A stretch of 64,000 nucleotides of DNA from Piper betle (Eukaryota; Streptophyta; Magnoliopsida; Piperales; Piperaceae). Each line of letters opens with the position of its first letter. The stretch's first letter is position 1. Under the pieces are notes generated by a model. The model saw only the letters and a list, made by a program, of their open reading frames with translations. It was not told the origin of the DNA and ran no database searches. Positions 1 through 11,215 of this stretch are shown piece by piece. The stretch is taken from the NCBI GenBank assembly GCA_033002965.1, contig JAURVB010014027.1:37313-101312 (forward strand). The letters are read 5' to 3'. A program made the position numbers and the translations under genes.

Positions 1-60
1 CCGATCTTGCAAAGTAAAAAAAGATGCTAACATCTTCACCACAATCAAATTAACACATAT

Positions 61-656
61 ATGAAGCTACTACAATTTTTCATCAGTAACTCAAACTAAA
101 AAGCTTGCAATCAGTTGAAAGGTCACACTACAGAGCAGCCAAGAACAAATCTTTCTAATGAAAATAGATAATAACTTCTTTTAGACAATCAATCAAATTC
201 ATATGAAACAATCACAATTCGTCATCAGCAACACAAACTAAAAACACCCAATCCACTTTTACACAGATCACACAGTTTTCCCCTGCAAACAGCAGAAATT
301 CAATAAGTAAAACAATACAGAACACGACATACCGATAAACCAAAGAGAAGAATCTCACCTTTGGTAGCCTGAACAATCAAAATAACTCACATGAAAAGTC
401 CTACAATTTCGTATCAGCATTACAAAGTAGAAATTACATCCAATCAGCTTTTACCCGAATCATCTAGTTCCTCATACAACACAAATTCAGTGAAATCTTT
501 CTTTATATATATCAAAACATGACATACTAACAAACCAAAGAGAACAAGCTCAAGCCGGGTAGGTTGATAGATGACGTTGTATGAATTAAAATTCAGTTTC
601 TCGTGTAAACGCAGCACATACCAAACAGTAAAGCACACAGAGGGGAAGAAGCTCAC
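61..656 (-). repeat. degenerate tandem repeats, unit about 188 bp, with copied splice-donor motif
   Basis: Related blocks start near 61, 203 and 391 on the plus strand (each opens with ATGAA, then a shared CAATT(T)CGTCATCAGCA-like core). On the minus strand the junction AAG/GTGAGCTTCTTC at 657 recurs as AAAG/GTGAGATTCTTC at 359 and as a damaged version (TTGAGCTTGTTC) near 550. The repeats would lie in the first intron of the candidate gene at the left edge. Confidence 0.5.
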
Positions 657-743
657 CTTGGGGAGCTTCAACAAGCTGGGCTCCTGATAGAAGAGGCAGG
701 GGTGGCAGGTGGCAGAAGCCATGAGACACAGCTGGGCCACCAT
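657..743 (-). CDS. possible first coding exon of an unidentified gene that leaves the window
   Basis: On the minus strand an ATG at 743 opens 29 codons that end in phase 0 at 657, directly before a good splice donor (CCCAAG followed by GTGAGC). A second in-frame ATG at 722 begins MASATCHPCLF. The stretch is GC-richer than its surroundings, and 750-990 looks like a 5' leader or promoter. I do not recognise the protein. The next exon would lie left of 657, possibly outside the window. There is a tiny acceptor/donor pair at 359-368 (TTGTTCAG, then 10 nt, then GTGAGA) that could be a microexon or only a copied junction. Coding status is uncertain. Confidence 0.3.
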
Positions 744-984
744 GTCCTCAGACTTCAGAGCAGACCCTTGTGAGCACAAAGGGAGTCGAAGAGAGACATG
801 GTCGGGATTGAGAAATTGTGGGTGGTGAGGAAGAAGGAAGAGGGATGGGGTTGGCGTCTTTGGTATATGGTATTGCCGTGGGGAGTAACACAGAGAATCT
901 AATGACTGCGTCGTTTACTGGATTCCAGAATAAACACATAGTGGTTGTTGGCCCCACATTAAGCCTGTACCCAACGATCCCCAT

Positions 985-2039
985 TTTATTTATTTATTTA
1001 AAATTATCTCTTTTTTTTTTAATTTTCTTTGTTAGAATATACATTGTCATGGTCTCACGGCACAAGACGATTTTGCCCACGGGAGCATTCGTGATTTTAC
1101 GAACTCTTATATTTTTTTTAAACTACCCAATCATTATGAATTATAAAAAATATTTTTTAGTAGTTAAAAAAGGTATTAACGGCTTTTAAAATCAAAAGTA
1201 TTGTTTAGCGATATAAAAAATTCAAAGCCAGCGGTCAATTTCGACTTTGAATTTTTATTCATTAATTTTATGTTTAAGAAAATATTTGGCTTAAAATGGA
1301 TAGTTTGTTGGATCGTGAATCGAGCTTGAACTAAGAAGTATTTGGCTCAGTTTGAAACTCGAACTCGATATATTTAAACTAAATAATACGGATAGCAATA
1401 ACAATCACTTAATGTGATTGAGTAGAAAAATTCCTATGTTCATCTTTTATTTAGTTCAAGATAAATTTTACATGGAATGATTGATTCAACTTGAGCTCAA
1501 GCTTAGGACAATCGACAAAACCTTTATATTTAAACCAAAAAAATTTAATTTTAGCACTATATATAATAATACATAATAAAACAAAATATATTATTTTTTA
1601 AGTTAAAGGTTGCATTTTTGTGGTTGTTAGAGGGTGAACTTTATTTAGTTTGATTGCTACGTTTTCAATTAATTAAGACAGATGCCAAACCAAAGCACCA
1701 TAATCACATGTTCTATCAATAGTGAAAAATTAATTTAGATTAGAGAGTCATGACTGTCTTGCTTAAGAAATACTTATTATTATAATCACTAGCAAACCAC
1801 ATCAAATAGATTAATGTATTCAAAGTCTCAGTTAAATCAGATTAAATTAAGCTAACATTCATACAGGCTTTAAAGTACCTATTAGATTAATGGAATAAAT
1901 AAATACCCAACGGTGGAAAATTAATCTGGGTTTTAAATAGGGGCACACCATCTTGGACCATAATAATGCAATGTATATTAATTATTTATTAATATTTTAA
2001 AGTCTTTCAATATCTTGACAACATGGTTTGTCATGTTCA
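985..2039. other. AT-rich spacer, nothing recognised
   Basis: No open frame with family resemblance and no clear repeat boundary. The composition is strongly AT-rich with short A and T runs. Confidence 0.5.
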
Positions 2040-2690
2040 CAACAGAAAAGGTTGGAATGTAAACCTTTTGCTCAGATATGCATTTTATTTATTCAGAAAA
2101 CTTTGCAGATGGATGACAAGATCTGATGATGCTTTGCAGTAAAATGAATAACCAGTTTGATGTAGCGATCTTTGGGCTGAAAAGTATTCTGAATTGTAGA
2201 ACACTAGCCACAATGTAATTCGGTTTCTGTTTCAGATCCCTGCTCATGCTATGCATATTCCTGGAACAGGTCAATATTCTCCTTGTCTTTGGTTCATAAA
2301 CTTGATCTCAAGTAATTTCCAATGAATTTGTTCCTAAGGTTTATGGCATTTTTGTGCTGAAACTTGGAAGGGATGTTGGGAACACTAAGGAAGAAATTCC
2401 TCACAAGGGGTAGAGAGATTGCACCACATCAGTAAGAAACCAATAATCTGTTTCAGATTGCACTCACATTAATGCAGCAATGGCAGCCACCTGAGCAAAA
2501 AGACGATCAACCATGTCAAAACAGTGTTTGATAATAAATAATCTAAAGGAACACCGTCATACCAAAAATCATGGTATTGGTACTAAACACACCTGAATCA
2601 GTTATTTCTTTAAAATTGGTCTTCTTAACTGGGGTATACCATGCCCATCACTTTCTCTCTGTTTGTCAACATGACCTCCACCAAGCTGTT
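2040..2690 (-). pseudogene. receptor-like kinase fragment (last two exons and 3' UTR), broken
   Basis: This stretch is a diverged copy of 14505-15190, the 3' end of the intact kinase gene in this window. It preserves the exon 5 start (LTNREKV) and the exon 6 start after an AG (VAAIAA), followed by the shared 3' UTR and downstream DNA. In exon 5 the copy reads into a stop after MVYPS. In exon 6 the codon after the cysteine position is changed and a stop appears. No kinase lobe, HRD or DFG segment is present nearby, so it cannot encode a kinase. It has the same orientation as the intact gene. I infer a local duplication of the gene end followed by decay. Confidence 0.75.
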
Positions 2691-2695
2691 TGAAT

Positions 2696-3158
2696 TGCTT
2701 GGACTGCATTCCATGCACAATGTTTCTCCAGCCATCATGAATCTGGACTTCGTAAGATCTCCAGAACTCAGAATACTGCAATGTTCTCAACATAAAATTT
2801 AGCATGCTAGAAATGCATTCCAATGAGGACAATCTTAACATGGCTTCTCGATGGCTGAAATATGGGTTCTTCTTTCTTGAAGGATGCATTATCACTTTAA
2901 AACATACACCATAACTACTTCACAGAGACCTTCCCCAGTCTTTTCCGTGGATACCTAAACAATATTGGTTGACGGCCTGCACAAACATTTACCCATAGAG
3001 GGAGAGCACCACACACTCAAACTATTAGTATCTAGTGAATGTATGCCTTATCCTTGCTCATGCCTAGATGCATATCGTCAAATCGGCTTTGCCATTTTGA
3101 AGGTGAACAATAACAATCTCTTGAGCATTTCTGACAGCTAACAATCACGGGTTACCAC
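2696..3158. other. spacer between two pseudogenes
   Basis: A 97-codon minus-strand frame overlaps part of this interval but has no family resemblance and runs into the kinase pseudogene. I see no domain or splice structure. Confidence 0.4.
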
Positions 3159-4995
3159 TTACCAGTAATCTCCACAGGAGCAAAAACCATTTTCAAAACG
3201 ATGAAAGCGATTCCGATCCCTTGAATGATCCTGTGGCCTGTAATCTTTGATATCAATTTGCTGACAGTGTGACAATCTGAGCACACCCTTAGGTTCTTCA
3301 CCATCCTGATGCTTGTTCCTGTTTGTGTACTGATCAGACCATAGGCAATAGCCAACTTTTCACTGTGGACTTCTAACGATCTTTCTTTCTGAGTTCTGTC
3401 TATGTCAGCAAAACAATTTCAGTCTCTGGTGCATAACCTTCCTTCTTTAGCAAACCATCCAATTCCTCGAGCATAGTGTAAATTTCTTTGCTTTCAGAAT
3501 GCTTCATATCCCCAGCCACAAATTCATGAGTTCTATTATTGACATGGATCAAGCTACATCCAGGGTCTTTCTGAACTCCTCTATTCTTCATCAAAGTTCT
3601 CACTCTGGCAACATCTTCCCATTTTCTACCACCGGCATAAAGATTGGAAAGAAGAATGTAAGTTCCTGAATTAGCAAGCCCACAATCCATCTCAAAATTA
3701 GCTATCTTCTCAGCCAGTTCTAATTTTTTATGGAGTGCACAAGATGCTAGCAGTGAACCCCATATTACTCCATGAGGCTCCACCTTCATACTTCTCACAA
3801 GCTCATAGGCTTCATCCAAAAACCCAGCTCTCCCCAAAAGATCAACCATGCATACTAAGTGCACAATATTTGGCTCAATCCGAAACTCTCTCTTCATTTC
3901 ATCAAAGAACAGGCATCCTTCGGCCACCAACCCGGTATGGCTACAGGCATTCAACACACCAATGAATGTTATATCTGTCGGCCACAACCTTTGCCCGCAG
4001 TTGAGAGAACAGCTCAAGTGCCTTTTGGCTATGACCGTGCCTAGCAAAACCCACAATCATTGCATTCCAAGCAACCGCATCCTTATCAACTATACACTCA
4101 AACACCACACGAGCATCATCCAAGCTCCCACATTTACAATACATATCAACCAGAGCAGCGCCCACCTGCACATTGAACAAGATCCTACTGTTCTCAATGT
4201 ACAAATGCGCCCATCTCCCAGACTCCAAGTCTCCCAGCTGAGCACACGCAGACAACACACCAAGAATGGTAACTTCATTGGGTTTTACCTGTTGGATGTT
4301 AGATCAATAGCATAAATGGTTAAAATAAATATTTATTAATAATTATTTGTATGTGAGGCGGTTACTGGAATGGGCATGCAACAGATATGTTTTTTCTGTA
4401 ACCAACACTTGTAAAGGTGTGAGAAATCTAGTCATCTCTCAACTTCATGTTGTTTCTTAAACGGCCCAATTTAGAAGTTGCGGTTTTTGTTAAAACCCAC
4501 CCACGGGTGTAAAAGTTTTGTCACAATTTTTTTCATCAAGATTATAAAAATTGATAGAGCTCACAACTTAATTAATGTTTGGTATATTATTAGGGCAGTT
4601 TTGGTCAAGCATCTGAAAAAAATAAAAAGAGATCAACCCTTCTTATCTGTTTCATAATTGTTTTGGGAAGGTTTTTGAAGATTGTTTTGCCAACGTCCTC
4701 CTAAACACATCTTTTAGCTGTTAACCCTATAATTCTATATTTTTCATATAAAAAAGAGGCTCCGAATAACGAAACCAAACACCCTATTAACCGGGTGCTT
4801 AGCATTCTCATATTTTATTCAATATAAGCATGATGTAATTTACTGCATAGCATTCAAAAGTTTTATCAACATTACTTTCTTCAGGAGCGGCACTCCGCGG
4901 AAAAGCTCCAATGACCGCCCAGGCTGCTCAAGCTGAGGATACCCATAAATCATAACGCTCCACACAACCACTTCCTTGGTCGTCAAAAACCGCTC
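3159..4995 (-). pseudogene. pentatricopeptide repeat protein, E/DYW class, dead
   Basis: PPR proteins of this class bind organellar RNA and edit C to U through a C-terminal DYW deaminase domain. Reading on the minus strand from about 4995, one sees VVVWSVMIYGYPQLEQP, then (after an inserted LTR at 4290-4871) VKPNEVTILGVLSACAQLGD, further PPR motifs (VDMYCKCGSLDDARVVFE, NAMIVGFARHG), the E region (GAGFLDEAYELVRSM-like, ILLSNLYAGGRKWEDV) and the DYW domain ([24 protein letters not shown] and stop at 3159). Three frameshifts break it: near 3985-3992, near 3397 and near 3222. The N-terminal part, where organelle targeting would sit, is missing; homology stops around 4995. Zinc-binding residues of the DYW domain survive but only in separate frames. 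I infer a pseudogene. Confidence 0.88.
4290..4871. mobile_element. solo LTR of a Copia-type retrotransposon inside the PPR pseudogene
   Basis: The 582-bp segment begins TGTTGGAT and ends ATCAACA, the TG...CA inverted termini usual for Copia LTRs. It is flanked by TTACC on the left and TTACT on the right, a 5-bp target duplication with one change. Removing it joins the PPR frame exactly (LKK then VKPNEV on the minus strand), which proves the insertion. There is no internal region, so it is a solo LTR left by recombination. Confidence 0.82.
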
Positions 4996-4999
4996 TTGC

Positions 5000-5549
5000 T
5001 TAAATTAAGGAAAGTCTATCTAACATGATAACGGCTCTCGATGATATCAGAGTTATAGCACGCAATCGAATTCCTTCTCAACCATCGATATGGAGACCCA
5101 CTTGCTAATATAATGCCGCTTTAGTATTAAAATTATTAAGTCATATAATAAAAATAAAAATAAGGTAATATTCATGTCCATTTTTCATCATTTTACTCTT
5201 ATTATATAAGCCTATGTTGAGCTCCCGACCTAGGGGTTGCCTCTCCTTGAGGATGAATCTTCTGACACCCCTTTCGACATGTGGTAAATTAATTTAATTT
5301 AATTATAAATCTTCTCATGTCTTATGTCAAACTAAGTTAACTTATTAACCACTCTTCCACACTTAGTGTGGGTTAGTTGAGTTTGACCTACACCGATTGA
5401 GACCTCAATTAGTTGTTATAAATTCACAATTATTTTATGAAGGTTGACAGGAGGTATCACAAACGAGATGAGAATCCACAAACGAGATGAGAATCCTAAA
5501 TTGAGAGTCACAAACAAATTATAAGTTGTCACATATAACTTCTTAGGTG
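5000..5549. other. spacer with a possible primer-binding-site relic
   Basis: Near 5042-5056 the plus strand reads GATATCAGAGTTATAGC, resembling the initiator-tRNA primer site (TGGTATCAGAGC) of LTR elements. No matching LTR or gag could be followed. The rest is AT-rich without recognisable content. A short direct repeat (ACAAACGAGATGAGAATCC) occurs at about 5460-5495. Confidence 0.3.
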
Positions 5550-5554
5550 GTATA

Positions 5555-8500
5555 TGTAACACCCCAAATCCGGTCCACACTCGTGAACCGAACCGGCATG
5601 TTACAGGCCCCGGTTAGGTCGGCTAACCCGAACCTAACTCATGCGGATCCAATCTCGACGTCTTAAGATGAAGATACGACTCGCAATGCATTGATGAATA
5701 TACAACCCTAATGTGGTACTACATGAATGACATGCAATTCAAGCACACACCAATACCATTACGATTAAACTCAATACAAATTCTAAAATAAAACGGACAG
5801 AATTTCCCCTAAAAGTGCAATTAGGATCCACCCTGTCAAAACAATACATACCAATATATATGCATATATCAATAATTTTAATCACACATAATCTAATATA
5901 CTGTATATTCATTATAGAACTTGGGCCATACTTCTGCTGCGCACTCTGATCACATCTCACCTCTTATCATCATATCTTAGCTTTTCATCATGTCATAACA
6001 TTATCTCATTGCGTTTAATCATATCCTATCATGTCTTAGTATTTCACATCATTCACAATATGATAGCATCATCAATAAAATATAAACACTCAATCGACTA
6101 ACATGTGTGCAAGTGACAACAATGCTCCTCCGTCCAAGCTGGCTCCTTCAACTCGTGATTATTACCTACATATAGTATAAAAACACGTCAGTAACAAGTG
6201 TTACTGGTCCGGAAAATAAAATAACTATAACAAGCTGGCTATGAGAGCAAACTCTCATATGAAAGAAAACATCATACTCCACGTGAACACTCTGAAGGGC
6301 ACTACTGAGGAGCCACTGGGCTGCAGACCCGGTAGCGTCCCGAACTTACTGATCTACTGTTGGTACTGTGCCGCTCTCAGCACTTCTTTTTCAGTACTTC
6401 TCGTGAAACTTTATCCTAAGCCCTCTCCTTACCTCCATATTTCTCCTGGCCTTGAGCACGAAGGCCGAGTACTCTCAGGCAGTCGCCTTTAGTACCCTTT
6501 AAACCACAAGTCCGGACATGCGCTGTACTAAACAGTACCCGTAAACCTCCATGTTCTCCGGGTGTGAGGAACTCAAACGCGGAGTTATCAGGATCCCTCC
6601 GGAATGGAACAGTCCGCTGGCACTAATCCAGAGCCCGCTTTGACTGTCACGGCATCCTCTGCATGGTACGTGCAGTCGATTTCTCCATCTCTCGTCTCAC
6701 AGAAACACGAAAACTATATATATATATAGGCTTGGGTAGGGAGTTATATAATAGGCCCGAAGGCAACTTTTGGTGGATCTTGTTTTCGAAATCAACCTCG
6801 AGGGATCTCATCCTCGAGGGGTTATTAATCCGGAAAATGTTCGATTAAATGGCCCGAGTTAAGTGGGATCCGATAAAACGCCACTTAACCCGTCCTGCAG
6901 ACAATAAATTAAACATACAATAGAAAAGATTAAATCACAGACGAGTCCTAAACGGACCTGGTAGAAGCTCCAAGCGTGTCATCGCGCCTAGGCGGCGAGC
7001 TCCTACTCCGTACCTACACATCAAAACTAAATACTAACGCCCGCTAACTAAATGATGCATCAAACTCAATAAACCATCAATCAACAATCAAATAATCATA
7101 AATATGAAAATAATTCTAACTCATCCTATTCATACCAATTTTATTATATTTTTCCTAAGTTACATCATGACTCGACTTAGCATGCTCAACTTTACTTTAC
7201 ATCATTGGATCACTTAATATTTACTCATTACCAATCATATCATACATATCATTACTTCATCAGAAATTAGGCACTATCATGATAAATAATCGGTCCATGC
7301 TACCATGCTATGCTAATAATCATCAATTTAAATAATCAAATTGGAGGTAATTATACCTCTCGTCGTCGACAATCGGCGACGGCTAGGGTTCCGTCGCGCG
7401 TCTCGGAGCTCAAATTCGGCGCTCATCGGCGTCCGAAGCTCGATCGGGCTCCACCGGGTGAGCCCCGCGGAAGATCCGGTGAATTCCGGCGAATTCCAGA
7501 AATTCCGATTTTCCGGCGGTTTGTGCGGTTTTCGGCAGCTGCTGGCGGTTTTCCGGCGACTTCCGGTGGTTTTCCGGCGACAATTGCCGGTGGTATCTAC
7601 TAGCTGGATAGGGGTCATGTAGGGTACCATTGGAACCGGCTCGGCGAGCCCGACTCATCTACAAGGTCGATGAGGCCAACGGAGGTGGCGGCTCGCCGGA
7701 AAATGCATAAAACAGAGGCCGGCCGTGGTGGTGTGGAGATCCGGCCGGGATGGGCGGCGCTGGCCTCCGTTCCGGTCGGGGAGGGTCACTGGGTGGTCGC
7801 TGGTGCTGAGGCGACCACCTGATCGTGGCGGCGACGGTCGCCGGCGGCGAAATCGACGACGCGACCAAAACTTAGCCGCGGCGCTACGCACGACGATTCC
7901 GGCGTCACGGCGGCCCGATTGGGGCCGGACCTGGTCGGGGCAGCATGGCGACGCCGTGGCTGGGCTGGGCGGCGTCGAACGGCGGCCAGGCGGCGTCGGC
8001 CGTGGCGGCGGTGGCGCGCGAACAGGGGCGGCGCGATGGTTAGGGTTTGGGCGTGGGGGAGAAAAGGTCGGGGGTGGAGAAGAAAGGGTTGGGTGGCAAT
8101 TTCGTAAATATTACTTGACTCGTCTCCGGCTCGAGTCAAGTATAATAACTAAGTCGTATTAAATCCTAAAAAATTCCATAAAAATTGGGAAAAATCCCGT
8201 AAAATCAAACAACACCAAAACATCATAATGATATGCTCTAGAACTATCAACCCACCCAAAATGCCCGTAACGCGTCCTAACGCGGTAAACGGCCTAAAAC
8301 TAATTCTACGATCCATTATATATAAAAATAATAAAAAAATGACTGGCATACTCTCATATATCTGATAACTCATTCTGTTCTGCTGTGTTCATGACGTTAT
8401 CATCATATACTTGGGTACGCATGACCCTCATAGCTCATACACGCGACTGGCATCGGCTCGGTACACGTGTCCTGAAACTGACTCAACTCGAAAAAATAAC

Positions 8501-8555
8501 GGTCGACCCGACCGGTTCTGAATATAAAACCCTAACTCGAATCGTGGGTTTTACA
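5555..8555 (-). mobile_element. Gypsy-type solo LTR, about 3.0 kb (copy 1)
   Basis: Plus-strand ends are TGTAACACCCC at 5555 and GGGTTTTACA at 8555, flanked on both sides by GTATA (5550-5554 and 8556-8560), a perfect target duplication. The same family occurs at 11216-14038. I place it on the minus strand because plant chromovirus LTRs usually finish in GGGTGTTACA or similar; this is inference. A TATA-like run lies near 6717-6728. It contains a very GC-rich part (7380-8100) whose overlapping long frames on both strands are compositional, not genes. No gag or pol is attached, so it is a solo LTR. Long LTRs of this type suggest the Tekay/Del lineage, but that needs alignment. Confidence 0.85.
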
Positions 8556-8560
8556 GTATA

Positions 8561-11012
8561 TGCATTAAATGTTATGATATGACATGTGATACTAGATAAC
8601 ATATATCTTAAATTATTTAATCAATTACCTATAAGTGAATTGATAATAATTTATTATTTAATAAATTCTTGCCCAACCAATTGATATAGTCACCCCAAAT
8701 CATAAATCAACGCAAGGCAAAAAATTAGTCATGCTAATAAATATTTGTACCAACAAATAAATAACTAGTGGTCAATTTATTTTCATTTTTTATAATTAAC
8801 AAATCAATTACAGATTAATTTAATAATTAATTTCTTCATTCCACTACGACTGCTAACTTAACACGGTTAAGTAAATCACCCATACGATTCCACAAGACAT
8901 GCATACAGGTATTCCATGTTTTTTAGCACACACCAAACTTCAACATGATAAGCATTTTACATGTAATAGGTGAGCTAGGCAATGACCATTAACCCCTTAA
9001 TGTTTACTGATATTTTACTTGAGCAGGAAAATCACACATAGAATTCATGAAAATTATGTTCATGGGTCATCAACTTGTTACCTTTTAATTACTTAGCACA
9101 TCATCAGCATCCAATTCAATAAATTACGCCATATGGTTCCTGGGACTCAAATTACATAAGCCACATATAAGCACACACTAATTCAAAACTCATCAAAATA
9201 ATTCTTTATAGCAAGTTATTTGAAAGGCAATTAGTGAAACTCTAATCTTCATATTATTTACTTCTACCAGTTGTTAACCAGGTAACATCTAATCTTGTAA
9301 CAACACAAATTATATACTTAATACCAAATCAGTAGGAACAAGGTCACATAAATTTGATCAAGTATTTAGGATAGCTAACTTCAGTTTACAATTTCCTTTT
9401 TAATTCATCATGGAATCCGTCATATTAACATATCTATTTAATTTGTCACTTGAATAATAATAATTATTATTATTATCATAAAGCAAGACCTTACTGTAAA
9501 TAACTCATTGTTAACATAATTAATCCAACCTATTTCAACCGAATACAAAAAATAACATCAAACTTCAAAAATGTTATCATTCTAAGGTCTGCTCTATCCA
9601 ACGATGATTTTACATCATAACTATGGTTAAAACTTGAATCCATAATTTTCCCAACCGAAACACAAACCTTCCCAAACTAGATCAGTTCAAATATCAGGTC
9701 TTTATAAGGTGTAAATATTTTTTCTCAAACACCTGCAGACATAGGAACGAAAGAGAAAAGGCTACCTTTCTACCCAAGACCAGACCATCCACAAGATTTA
9801 ATCAATACTTCTAAGCGAGGAAATCATATTATATCAAAATAAAAATTTAGTCAATCTTCAACTATAATAATTAGATTTATACTATGGAACCATCAAGCAA
9901 CGAAAGATACCAAGTTGCATATCACGAATAAACAAATCGTCAACAAAAAAATAAAGCGCTGCAAGGATGCACGACGTGAGCTGAACGTAGATGACTAAAA
10001 TGAATACCCAGCGTTGACAAAACACACAAATAAAAGCCAAACCAAGAATAACAACTGCCAATGATTCTACACAACATAATTAATCCAAACAATTTTTTTC
10101 ATGAATGCATGGGAAAAAAACAAAAAGAAAGATAGAAAGAACAAGGTGAATAACACTATACCAGAGATTGAGACATAAAACAAGAGAACTTTAGGACTTG
10201 GGATGACTGATGAAGAAGAAAAGAGTGACACGTAGAAATAAAACGAAGAGGAGAGGGGAAGAAATGACGGAACTTCCCTGATTTTCCTCAACTCCACGGG
10301 AGACCCTGTTCAAAGAGTTGGGTAGAACTCACCAATCTTCAGTCTAACCTGAAAGGTCATCCAAACCCAGTCCTAAAGGTAAGGCAACACCTACTGGATC
10401 AACCCAAATCACCTTATCAAACGAAATTTAATTAAAACCCCGAACTTAAAATAAATAAAAACAATTAAAATATTTGGATTTCACACTTAATAAATAAATC
10501 ATATAAGAAAAATAATATTAACATTATTGGCTCCACCAATACTTATGTATTAGTAAGTTTGAATAAAAGATGAGAGTGACTAAAATTTTATCATCTATGA
10601 TTGTGTATGTCTTATTGTAAGATAAATATTAGATGCCTGTTTAGTATTAGCTGAAAGAACAATAAAATAATAGCATCAATAATATTGTCTCAAATCATTT
10701 TCTGGAAGCTCATCTCTTACTAATTGTTTTCTTTTAGAAGAGGTTGAAATTTTTGCTTTCTATTTTCCCTTTTACTTTCGGTCATGATTGACACTTTTAA
10801 AAGAAAATAAAGGCAAAGTTGACATTTCTTAAAAATATTCTCTTTAAAAAATCCTAAATATTTTGGCTCTCTAGCACCCTATAGAGCTTTTCAATGTTTA
10901 CTTTAAGAACAGTATGTACAATCATTTGCTGACCTATTTGGCAATCTAATACTTAATTATAACAAAGGAATAAATTTTTTTCTAGATTTAATCTAAAAAG
11001 GTAATGCTCCCC
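8561..11012. other. AT-rich spacer between the two inverted LTRs
   Basis: No protein-coding segment is convincing. The minus-strand stretch around 10067-10297 is pyrimidine-rich and resembles a 5' leader followed by a GTATAG donor-like site, but no coding exon follows. It could be the remains of a gene start or chance. Confidence 0.35.
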
Positions 11013-11053
11013 GTCTCTCTCTCTCTCACTCCCTCTCTCTCTCTCTCTCTTTC
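11013..11053. repeat. (CT)n microsatellite
   Basis: About 40 bp of CT dinucleotides with a few interruptions. Confidence 0.9.
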
Positions 11054-11059
11054 TAAACG

Positions 11060-11215
11060 AGTGCAACCATTTGAAAAAAATTACTCTTATAAGATATATC
11101 TCGTTACTTCAAATGCAACCATTTAAAAAGGAGTACTCTTATGAGATGTGTCTCGTTAGTTCGATGCTAATTGTTTAAAAATGGATGCTCTTATAAGATG
11201 TGTCTTATTACTTTT
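11060..11215. repeat. tandem repeat of about 52 bp, interrupted by an LTR
   Basis: Three imperfect units share the order GCAACCATTTAAAAA, then ACTCTTATAAGATGTGTC, then TCGTTACTT. A further unit resumes at 14044 (GAATGTAATTATTTAAAAAAT, then ATTAGATGAG), so the LTR at 11216-14038 landed within the array. Confidence 0.65.

Noticed and set aside
2089..2274. Similar-looking short frames at 2089-2274 and 14592-14774
   Set aside because: They are homologous only because both are the 3' flank of the kinase copies; the frames differ and do not represent a gene.
4258..4320. A splice acceptor (CCAACAG) at the edge of the PPR frame
   Set aside because: The junction is the terminus of an LTR, shown by TG...CA ends, a target duplication and exact frame continuity on the other side.
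7310..8162. Several long open frames on both strands in the GC-rich part of LTR copy 1
   Set aside because: They overlap in all frames, lack known motifs and follow from high GC content inside an LTR; some start at TTG rather than ATG.
10067..10297. 76-codon serine/phenylalanine-rich frame
   Set aside because: Polypyrimidine leader-like composition and no downstream coding exon.
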